NCBI GenBank assembly: GCA_950097015.1
Contig: CATNEN010000012.1
Location: 3,031,501-3,095,500, forward strand
DNA length: 64,000 nucleotides
DNA from: Macrostomum hystrix
Taxonomy: Eukaryota > Platyhelminthes > Macrostomidae
Direction: 5' to 3'
Below are positions 52,114-61,594 of the stretch, piece by piece (position 1 is the first letter of the stretch; each line of letters opens with the position of its first letter). The position numbers were made by a program, and so were the translations under genes. Under the pieces are notes generated by a model, which saw only the letters and a program-made list of their open reading frames with translations, searched no databases and was not told the origin of the DNA.

Positions 52114-54102
52114 TCAAATTCTCTCAATTGACATGAAAGTGCTGAAATTTGCGCAGGCCACAGTACAATCGGTCTTGAACCTGACGAAGCCTCCTGTTGG
52201 CAGGTCGGCCAACTCGTAGAAGCTGCAGAACTGATACTCGCTGCTGCTCTTCAAGCAGGACAGCTCCCTGTCCGGCAATTGGATAACAGCTTTCATGATT
52301 GAATCGCTTGAATTGATGAAGTGGCACAATATCTGTGAATGGCAATTCAATCAGGTTTAATCAACTCAGTTACTTGCTTAACTTGTGTAACGCGCGGAGT
52401 TTACAGTAAAGAAAACTATAACTAGTTTACCTAGGCATTCGATCACACTTGTATTTATACGAGTTACACGTTTTTAGAGCGATTCAGGGCAGTAGCTAAA
52501 ATCGTAGCTAGAGCAGTAGCTAGAGCAGTAGCTAGAGCAGTTGCTAGAGCAGCTGCTAGAGCAGTTGCTAGAGCAGTAGCTAGAGCAGTAGCTAGAGCAG
52601 TAGCTAGAGCAGTTGCTAGAGCAGCTGCTAGAGCAGTTGCTAGAGCAGTAGCTAGATCAGTAGCTAGAGCAGTTGCTAGAGCAGTTGCTAGAGCAGTTGC
52701 TAGAGCAGTAGCTAGAGCAGTAGCTAGAGCAGTAGCTAGAGCAGTTGCTAGAGCAGTAGCTAGAGCAGTTGCTAGAGCAGTAGCTAGAGCAATAGCTAGA
52801 GCAGCAGCTAGAGCAGTTGCTAGAGCAGTAGCTAGAGCAGTAGCTAGAGCAGTTGCTAGAGCAGTAGCTAGAGCAGTTGCTAGAGCAGTAGCTAAAGCAG
52901 TTGCTAGAGCAGTAGCTAGAGCAATAGCTAGAGCAGCAGCTAGAGCAGTAGCTAGAGCAGTTGCTAGAGCAGTAGCTAGAGCAGTTGCTAGAGCAGTAGC
53001 TAAAGCAGTAGCTAGAGCAGTAGCTAAAGCAGTAGCTAAAGCAGAGCAGTAGGTATAATCGTAGATAGAGATGTAGCGGAAGTCGTTGCGAGGGCAGTAG
53101 CTAGAATCGTAGCTTGAGCATTAGCTAGAGCAGTTGCTAGAGTCGTGCTAAATTTGGCAAAGGGTCTACTTGGGTCGAGAAAGTGAACAAACACGGCAAT
53201 TTCCCTCACTTGAGCAGAGATGCGAAAGCTTCCCTGGCGCATGATTTTCACGGTATCAATTCCAGTGGCAAGCTCCACCTGATATGATGATCCGATATCA
53301 GCCACCTCAAGCGGCAAAGGGCACGTGCCAATACTGCAGGTTGACACGTACGTAAAACCAGCGTCTCCATTACATGGTGCCACATTGAGAGTGACCAGAT
53401 CCTGAAAGTTAATTATTAACTCATAATTCATACTTTTAGATGACTAATTAGCTATTACAAACACTTTCTAGCCTAGCAGTCGAAAAACTCCAGCCTGGCC
53501 AATCACACCCTAAATCGCTCCAGCCTGGACAATCACAATCTAAATCACTCCAGCCTGGCCAATCATACCCTAAATCACTCCAGCCTGGCCAATCACATTC
53601 TAAATCACTCCAGCCTGGCCAATCACACCCTAAATCACTCCAGCCTGGCCAATCATACCCTAAATCACTCCAGCCTGGCCAATCACACCCTAAATCACTC
53701 CAGCCTGACCAATCACACCCTAAATCACTCCAGCCTGACCAATCACACCCTAAATCACCAGACAAACGCACTATCAATCACTCCTAGCCAGATAATCACA
53801 CTATCAATCACTGCTAACCAGACAATCACACTATCAATAACTTCCGCCTGGCCAAAGGATTTATCAATTAAAGGTGGTTTTTTATCGTAGAAGCTCCAAC
53901 TTGCCTTCGCCGCTGACTGTCTGCAATAGGCAAATCCTGTTGACCCTCTGAAAACAGTCAACTCCATCCAAATGGCGAAGATGGCAGTGACAACGACCTG
54001 TACTAGCGGCCAGACACACAGCCAGCGTGGACTTTGGAAGCTAAAGTCGGCGGTTACAGCCTCGTATGTTTCCTGCTCATCGTCATTCTGAACCGTTGCC
54101 AT
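52114..54102 (-). CDS. Type II single-pass membrane protein, candidate TNF-superfamily ligand
   Basis: Three phase-0 exons on the minus strand: 54102-53905, 53401-53210 and 52332-52114, giving 202 residues. Intron 1 uses a GC donor with otherwise perfect consensus (AAG, GCAAGT); intron 2 uses GTGAGG. Residues 1-26 are acidic and cytoplasmic, and 27-51 form one hydrophobic helix (LCVWPLVQVVVTAIFAIWM) with no signal peptide, followed by a 150-residue ectodomain with several cysteines. Ectodomain landmarks fit a TNF-homology order: QGSFRISAQILCHF (compare G-x-Y-F-V-x-x-Q-V), a cysteine-bearing middle (ELSCLK, YQFCSFYELADL) and a C-terminal FSTFMSIERI (compare T-F-F-G-x-F). The N-glycosylation-type sites NSS and NFS are present. 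I did not recognise a close homologue; the TNF call is a pattern-based inference and a C1q-like or novel jelly-roll is possible. Both introns are filled by minisatellites. Confidence 0.6.
52490..53055 (+). repeat. 12-bp minisatellite in intron 2 of the TNF-like gene
   Basis: About 46 copies of GCAGTAGCTAGA, alternating with GCAGTTGCTAGA and rarer AATAGC or GCAGC forms. Degraded copies continue to about 53150, close to the donor at 53209. Confidence 0.95.
53470..53840 (+). repeat. 30-bp minisatellite in intron 1 of the TNF-like gene
   Basis: Ten copies of CTCCAGCCTGGCCAATCACA plus CCCTAAATCA, then shorter ACTATCAATCACT relatives. Occupies most of the 503 bp intron. Confidence 0.95.
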
Positions 54103-54449
54103 CGATGTCGATTTTCGATAATACCGAGCAGCGACAAATTTGGTGCTTTAGGACAGATTAAATTAACTTAATAAGCGAAGTTCAGCATTTAAACCCATCA
54201 AACTCAGTTTAGTGTGACATTTTTCATGATACAATAAACAGATAGTGTCTACGTGCATTCTTTAACTCCGTTGCATTTATTGCTAGTTTTCTCGTTCAAA
54301 TCAGATTTTCGCATCTACATGCATTAGTAAACAAAGCCTTGGAAATTACCTTATGAAAGATATTGGAAACTCGAAGCTTAAATTAAAACACGCCGTTTGT
54401 TTGGTTGATACCTTAGACTTCAGATACTCTAGGGCAAAAAATCAGGGTG

Positions 54450-55206
54450 TCTTCCTTTGAATTCAGGCAGCAAAAGGACCATAGAATTGAAAGACACCCA
54501 GAGAATTCAGGCAGCAAAAGGACCATAGAATTGAAAGACTCCCAGAGAATTCAGACAGCAAAAGGACCATAGAATTGAAAGACACCCAGAGAATTCAGGC
54601 AGCAAAAGGACCATAGAATTGAAAGACACCCAGAGAATTCAGACAGCAAAAGGACCATAGAATTGAAAGACACCCAGAGAATTCAGGCAGCAAAAGGACC
54701 ATAGAATTGAAAGACACCCAGAGAATTCAGGCAGCAAAAGGACCATAGAATTGAAAGACACCCAGAGAATTCAGGCAGTAAAAGGACCATAGAATTGAAA
54801 GACTCCCAGAGAATTCAGGCAGTAAAAGGACCATAGAGTTGAAAGACACCCAGAGAATTCAGGCAGCAAAAGGACCATAGAATTGAAAGACTCCCAGAGA
54901 ATTCAGGCAGCAAAAGGACCATAGAATTGAAAGACACCCAGAGAATTCAGGCAGCAAAAGGACCATAGAATTGAAAGACACCCAGAGAATTCAGGCAGTA
55001 AAAGGACCATAGAATTGAAAGACACCCAGAGAATTCAGGCAGCAAAAGGACCATAGAATTGAAAGACTCCCAGAGAATTCAGGCAGCAAAAGGACCATAG
55101 AATTGAAAGACACCCAGAGAATTCAGGCAGTAAAAGGACCATAGAATTGAAAGACTCCCAGAGAATTCAGGCAGCAAAAGGACCATAGAATTGAAAGACA
55201 CCCCAG
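54450..55206 (+). repeat. 44-bp minisatellite between the TNF-like gene and SF1
   Basis: About 17 copies of a 44 bp unit with GAATTCAGGCAGCAAAAGGA and CCATAGAATTGAAAGAC; variants GCAGTA and GACTCCC. Each unit has one EcoRI-type GAATTC. Intergenic. Confidence 0.95.
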
Positions 55207-56029
55207 AGACTTAGTAAAATTTTGTAAAGGCTCATTGACTTTAAAAGACAAAATAGTTAGATAAAACAGCAAGACAAAATAGTTAGGATTTTCCAGTGGT
55301 CCAGATTGCGTCTCACAAGTGGCATAGAGATATTCAGCCCTTAAATTTACAAACATAGCATATTATTATTATGTTTGTTGTATTTTTAGTCTAAACAAAC
55401 AAAAGTCGATGGCAGGCATCGAATGCATGTATGGCGACTACTTAAAGTTGAAATAAAAATACGGTACTACTAAGAGTAAAGTAGAATGCACAATTATAAA
55501 TCAGTAGTACGGTTTTACAGAGACCAGTCCTATTCTTCTGAGCTAAATTTAATGAAAAATCAGGTAGTAAAATGGAGAGCAAGTGCATAACATGTCAGCC
55601 TCTGTTAACGAGCCTAGTTCGTGTATTAAAAGTCCCATATGGACAATTACGCGGCCGAATTAGTGACTCATTTTAACAGTACACACTCTCGATAAATTAA
55701 ATAACGCTTACAATAATTAACAAGAAATAGCGTCACATAATAAGCAAAACATTCTACTCACTATTATTAGCAGTAGTATATCAACAAAAATCAGTCTTCA
55801 ATTTAATAAAAATGTTGAAGAGTTTTTCTTATGGATCAAAACGAGCTGTGGCTACACAATACAGTTAAATAAGACTTCACTGCGTAAGCAATATTCTCAC
55901 GGTGCGTCGCTTTCTCGCATTGAAATGCTGGATTCCACGAGCGTTAGTAAATTTTCTGTCTGGAATCCTTAGCCTTAGCAACTAAATTAGGCCACTCCGA
56001 ACCGAAACGATTAAAATATTTGCTGGCCA
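55207..56029. other. Intergenic/3' UTR of SF1, nothing recognised
   Basis: AT-rich unique DNA; the right part is presumably the SF1 3' UTR. Confidence 0.5.
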
Positions 56030-59000
56030 TCAATAGCCGGGAGGTGGCGGCGGCGGCGGTGGGCGCGGAGGAAATCGAATCGATTGGCCGCCGTAGCCCC
56101 CGATACCGGGTGGCGGCGGTGGCGGTGGTGGCGGGTAGGCCGGCTGGGAGGGCTGCCAGGACTGGCTGTGGTGCTGCGGCGGCCGTGGCGGCGGATAGCG
56201 AGGCCGCAATGGTGCTGGCGAGCGCCAGCCCTGGTGAGACTGAGAGCCCGGAGGCGGAGGCGGCGGCGGCGGAGGCGGCAGCCTACCGATGCCTGGCTGC
56301 GGAAACGGAGCCGGATGCCAGTTGCGATTCATTTGAGACGAATTCGGACCTCCGTAGCCCTGATGCTGCTGTTGATAATGCGACGATGAAGGAGGCTGAC
56401 CTGCTGAAGGCCCAGCGATAGCCAGTGGCGGCCTTGGCGGCCTATTGCTATTGTAGAAGGGCGCCCTGGCGCCACCAGAGTAGCCGCCGCCGCCTACTGA
56501 GGATGACGCCGTTGAGAATGTCGACGGTGCTGGGAAGCGACGCGGACCGCCGCTGCTGCCTAGCGGCCCGCCAGCTGATGACGCCACGGATGAGGCAGTG
56601 CTGACGCCCAGCTCCTGCATCAGGGCGGTGTACTCGCTGTCCATCTCCTGTTGCTGTTGATGCTGCTGCTGCTGCTGCTGGCCGCCGCGCGGTGCCCGAC
56701 AATCCTTTTCCAGATGGCCGACACCGCCGCAGTTGTTGCACACAATCTGGTTGGTGATGATGTCGGAGGCTTCTGCTAGCTGGCGCAGTTTAGCCAGGCC
56801 CTCATCCTCTCTGAGTGTGCCGTTGAATAGAGCCAGCTCGCGAAGCTGCTTGCGACGAAGCTCGTTGTTCTCCTCGGGCTGCTCAATGCCTAGTTTAGGT
56901 AGATACGAGATTAGTTAGTTCGCTGATTATGATCTCAGCACCTGTCTATGGATATTATCACCTGTCTACTGATCTCACCACCTGTCTACTGATTTCACCC
57001 CCTGTCTATTGATCTCACCCCCTGTCTACTGATCTCACCCCCTGTCTACTGATCTCACCACCTGTCTACTGATCTCACCACCTGTTTACTGATTTCACCA
57101 CCTGTCTACTGATCTCATCCCCTGTCTACTGATCTCATCCCCTGTCTACTGATCTCACCCCCTGTCTATTGATCTCACCCCCTGTCTACTGATCTCACCC
57201 CATGTCTACTGATCTCACCACCTGTCTACTGATCTCACCACCTATCTACTGATCTCACCACCTGTCTACTGATCTCACCACCTGTCTACTGATCTCACCA
57301 CCTGTCTACTGATCTCACCCCCTGTCTTCTTATTATCCAGTTTTTTGACTATAAGTGAATACATATTTAATAATTTCACAACATACCCTGCTTAATGATG
57401 GCCCTAATACGCTCGATGGCATTCCTCACGCAGTCGGAAGACATGGAGGTCACGTAGGCGTGGAGGTCGTCATCTTCGCCAGGCATTTTTGTACCGTCAC
57501 GGATCTTTCCTATAAGAAAAGGAGAACGTGGTTCAGATTTAAGATTTCAATCAACCTTACTATTAAATAGCGAAAGTATTTGTGCTATAAAAAAGCTTTC
57601 TTTATATTTAGAAATCTCATTTAGGCGAGATTTTTTGTCGAAATCATTGGATATTGCTTACCCTCCTTGACGCTGCCCTTGCCGCGAATGATAATCCGAC
57701 AGTTCGTCTCTTTTTCAAGATTTTTCAAAGTGTTACCGCGCGGCCCAATTATGAGGCCGACAAAGTTGACATCTGGGTGCTCCTCCTGCGGTATGTAGAT
57801 CTGCGTTTGGAACGGGGAAGAGTAGAAACTTACAGATCAGACTATTTGATAGCAGAATACAAAGGCGATTAACGCATAGGATAACAGAATGCAATCTTGT
57901 GTGTCCGATAAGGGAGGGGGAGGTTGGAGAGGGCGATATCGGGGAGAGAAAATATTAGGGACTGGGAGGGTAGAGATTGGGGACTGGGAGGGTAGAGATT
58001 AGGGAGGGAGGAGATTGTTGGGAGGGAAAAAACTGGGAGGGTTGAGATTGGGGAGGGAGGAGATTGTTGGGAGGGAAAAAACTGGGAGGGTTGAGATTGG
58101 GAACTGGGAGGGTTGAGATTGGGAACTGGGAGGGTAGAGATTGGGGAGGGAGGAGATTGTTGGGAGGGAAAAAACTGGGAGGGTAGAGATTGGGAACTGT
58201 GAGGGTTGAGATTGGGAACTGGGAGGGTAGAGATTGGGAACTGGGAGGGTAGATATTGGGAACTGGGAGGGTAGAGATTGGGGACTGGGAGGGTAGAGAT
58301 TGGGGACTGGGAGGGTAGAGATTAGGGACTGGGAGAGTAGAGATTGGGAACTGGGAGGGTAGAGATTGGGAACTGGGAGGGTAGAGATTGGGAACTGGGA
58401 GGGTAGAGATTGGGGACTGGGAGGGTAGAGATTGGGGACAGGGAGGAGATGGGGGGAGGAGATTGGGGAGGGAGTAGATTAAGGAGGGACGAGATTGGGA
58501 AGGGAGGAGATTAGGGAGGGAGGAGATGGGAGGGAGGAAAAAAACTGGGAGGGTAGAGATTGGGGACTGGGAGATAAGGGGGGAGGAGATTGGGGATTGA
58601 GGAGAGTTGAGTTTGGAGACGTTGAAAAGGAGAGCTTACCTTTTCCGTGACTTTAACAGTAGGGGGCTTGTAGTCGTTGGGGGGCTTATAATCCGGATTG
58701 AGTTCCAGCACCTCCTGGACCAGCTTGTGCCGCAGCTCCTCCAGTTTTCTCTTAGTTCGGAATTCGCGCGTATTCAACCTCTTGCCATCGGGGCCGTAGA
58801 TTGGCTCCGGACTCGGGCTCCGACGCGAAGGATCCGACGGTATGCCAAAGTCGCCGCTGCGCAGCTTCCGCGTGATGTCCTCGATCTGGATCTGGTTGAT
58901 GTACTGCTTCTCCTTGTCCGGATCCATGTTGGGCGGCACAATTGTGGACATGCCTTGGGTAGGGGATCAGGCGGGATTGCAAAAATGACACACGACCAGA

Positions 59001-60067
59001 CTTTTAAAACTTTTTGGTGACTTGTGATACTTTAATGTTAGACTTTTCCTTCAGACCTAAACCTCTTTATATTTTAGGGCTAAACCTCTCATCCTTCACA
59101 GCTTAACCTCTCATCCTTCACAGCTTAACCTCTCATCCTTCACAGCTTAACCTCTCATCCTTCAGAGCCAAACCTCTCATCCTTCAGAGCCAAACATCTC
59201 ATCCTTCACAGCTAAACCTCTCATCCTTCACAGCTAAACGTCTCATCCTTCACAGCTAAACCTCTCATCCTTCACAGCTAAACCTCTCATCCTTCACAGC
59301 TAAACATCTCATCCTTCACAGCTAAACATCTCATCCTTCAGAGCCAAACCTCTCATCCTTCAGAGCCAAACCTCTCATCCTTCAGAGCCAAACCTCTCAT
59401 CCTTCAGAGCCAAACCTCTCATCCTTCAGAGCTAAGCCTGTCATCCTTCAGAGCCAAACATCTCATCCTTCACAGCTAAGCCTCTTATCCTTCAGAGCTA
59501 AGCCTCTAATCCTTCAGAGCTAAGCCTCTAATCCTTCAGAGCTAAGCCTCTAATCCTTCAGAGCTAAGCCTCTAATCCTTCAGAGCTAAGCCTCTAATCC
59601 TTCAGAGCTAAGCCTCTAATCCTTCAGAGCTAAGCCTCTAATCCTTCAGAGCTAAGCCTCTAATCCTTCAGAGCCAAACCTCTCATCTTTCAGAGCCAAA
59701 CATCTCATCCTTCACAGCTAAACCTATCAACCTTCACAGCTAAACCTCTCATCCTTAGGACTTTCTGGTTAAAATCTCTGATCCCTTTAATAGCTAAACC
59801 AAACATAACCTTGGGTGCTAAATCACAGGATTATTGAATATTTTAATATTTGATCCAAATTTCAGTGCTCTGGCATACAGCAGTAAAATGATGATGATGC
59901 CGCTTACCTGGAATGAGAATCTTATCCTGCTCGTCGCCACCCCAGCGTCGCTTCTTTGCTCGTTTTCTCTCCGAGCTGCCGTTACCATTGCCGCTGGCAT
60001 CAGTGGAAGAAGAAGAGGCGGCTGTGGTGGCCTGGCTACTGACACTTCTGGCACCATTGGCAAACAT
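56030..60067 (-). CDS. SF1: Splicing factor 1 / branchpoint-binding protein, complete
   Basis: Nuclear protein that recognises the intron branchpoint with U2AF during early spliceosome assembly. Five minus-strand exons: 60067-59908, 58953-58640, 57800-57662, 57509-57387 and 56889-56030, giving 531 residues in continuous frame. Order: a basic N-terminus with [10 protein letters not shown] (the U2AF-ligand tryptophan motif); the helix-hairpin region [24 protein letters not shown] and [14 protein letters not shown]; the KH domain [20 protein letters not shown] with the GPRG loop and [10 protein letters not shown]; the QUA2-like tail [17 protein letters not shown]; one CCHC zinc knuckle ([14 protein letters not shown]); then a Gln-, Gly- and Pro-rich C-terminus with long proline runs. 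The SPSP phosphorylation motif is present. Introns 1, 2 and 4 are minisatellite-filled; intron 3 (152 bases) is not. The start ATG lies in good context just before the conserved N-terminus. Confidence 0.96.
56935..57335 (+). repeat. 20-bp minisatellite in SF1 intron 4
   Basis: About 20 copies of CACCTGTCTACTGATCTCAC with C/A substitutions. The array fills the 497 bp intron to within about 45-50 bases of each splice site. Confidence 0.95.
57905..58612 (+). repeat. G-rich minisatellite in SF1 intron 2
   Basis: Repeats of about 21-23 bases (GGGAGGGTAGAGATTGGGAA plus CT), interspersed with GGGAGGGAGGAGATTGTT forms. It reaches to about 30 bases from the donor at 58639. Confidence 0.93.
59075..59757 (+). 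repeat. 22-bp minisatellite in SF1 intron 1
   Basis: About 31 copies of CCTCTCATCCTTCAGAGCCA plus AA, with blocks of CACAGCTAAA and CAGAGCTAAGCCTCTAAT variants. Fills the 954 bp intron between exons 1 and 2. Confidence 0.95.
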
Positions 60068-60676
60068 GACTGTTGTATTACACTAAATAAATTCTCAATG
60101 CAATCCTTTGGGTGCTTATGTTTCCAAACAAGGAAAATTTCGATTGAGATTGGTCTTGTAATTGAGACCAATTCAAAATAGCTGAATATGATCTGCTTTG
60201 TATGTTGAAAAACTAATGAAGATTTAGCTGAAAATATGTGTATATTTCCTGATCAAACTGGCATCAATTTATAGATAATTGCAAACAAATGAACAGCAAC
60301 ATCTAAAATATACACAGACAAACTAGCTTTAATTAGCTAGGTGCTGTAGATAAATAGTTAAAAATCCAAAAATTATACAATATATAAGAACAGACTCATT
60401 ATTTATTTATTTTCATGAAAAGATATTTTCTTCCCATAGATCTTATCTACACTATTAATTTCTTATAATAAAAAAATAAGATCAATAATTGCATAAGTTC
60501 ATTTACCTTGTAAAAAATGTAAATTTCATGTTTTAAAAATATTTTATGTGGACTAATAATTACAGGTAAATATATTATAAATTAACAAAGACTAGGTTTG
60601 GGCACAACAATTTCATATCTTATAGCTAGGCAGATAAATCCATCTGTTGTCCAAAATAACCAAGCAAAGTCAATAA
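60068..60676. other. SF1 upstream region, AT-rich
   Basis: The presumed SF1 promoter and 5' UTR lie here. No clear core promoter element, gene or repeat was recognised. Confidence 0.5.
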
Positions 60677-61594
60677 TATACCTTTTAACAGTGTTGTTGG
60701 GCATAAGTGAAATTTATCTAGTCCAAGTGCTCCTACCACTGAGCGAAGTGAGTTTGATTTAGTCGCTTCAATTAGCTTGCAGCCATAGACAGTGAATTCA
60801 ATATAGTTGTTTTTAGCGCGCGCAACGAGATCGTGACTTTTATTTAGTCAAAGTGAAATGAATACGGTCAACGAGATCGTAAACTTTCATAAAAGGCGCA
60901 AAAACACATAAGATGTGTAAGATGTAAGATGTAAGATGTAAGGTGTAAGATGTAAGGTGTAAGATGCAATGGCAGCACACAACTAGTGACCGTCAGGCAA
61001 ACAAAACTGTTCAGTGTTCAATTAGGCAACGATGTCCTCCATGGCTATGCAGCGCGGTACATAGCGCAGACTTTCTCGGTGCCAGGCTTCGCAGTGCAGC
61101 TGTGTAACTGCGCTCATACAGTCTTCCAGTTCACGCTCCAGAATGCGTGCGCGGTGTTCCTGCAGCGTAATGCCTAACGCGGCACCTACATTCCTATCGC
61201 CAATTTGCCGTTGCAACTCCACTCAGGAGAGGGAGCGTTTGCATCTTACACCTTACATCTTACATCTTACACCTTACATCTTACATCTTACACCTTACAT
61301 CTTACATCTTACACCTTACATCTTACATCTTACATCTTACATCTTACATCATACACATCTTATATGTTTTTGCGCCTTTTATGAAAGTTTACGATCTCGT
61401 TGACCGTATTCATTTCACTTTGACTGAATAAAAGCTACGATCTCGTTGCGTGCGCTAAAAATGACTATATTGAATTCACCGTCTATGGCTGCAAACTAAT
61501 TGAAGCGACTAAATCAAACTCACTTCGCTCAGTGGTAGGAGCACTTGGACTAGATAAATTTCACTTATGCCCAACAACACTGTTAAAAGGTATA
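60677..61594. mobile_element. Foldback element with about 290-base inverted arms
   Basis: The left arm 60677-60968 and right arm 61241-61594 are near-identical inverted copies. They start TATACCTTTTAACAGTGTTG, run through ATCTAGTCCAAGTGCTCCTA, twice-present CAACGAGATCGT and CATAAAAGGCGCAAAAACA, and close inward with TAAGATG-type short repeats of unequal number (the right arm has more). The ends share TATA, compatible with a TA or TATA target duplication. The 270-base centre is unique and GC-richer. No transposase is encoded, so the element is non-autonomous. Confidence 0.85.
61022..61222 (-). pseudogene. Coding-like fragment inside the foldback element
   Basis: The centre of the foldback encodes, on the minus strand, 66 codons ending in TAA. 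The sequence looks protein-like: LQRQIGDRNVGAALGI, ILERELEDCMSAVTQLHCEA and SLRYVPRCIAMEDIVA, with balanced composition, a predicted helix and GC content like the real exons of this window. I do not recognise the family. Captured host exon, remnant of the element's own protein, or chance are the options, in that order of preference. Confidence 0.4.

Noticed and set aside
56020-56421. Plus-strand Ala/Glu-rich frame opposite the SF1 last exon
   Set aside because: Shadow of the GC-rich proline-coding SF1 exon on the minus strand.
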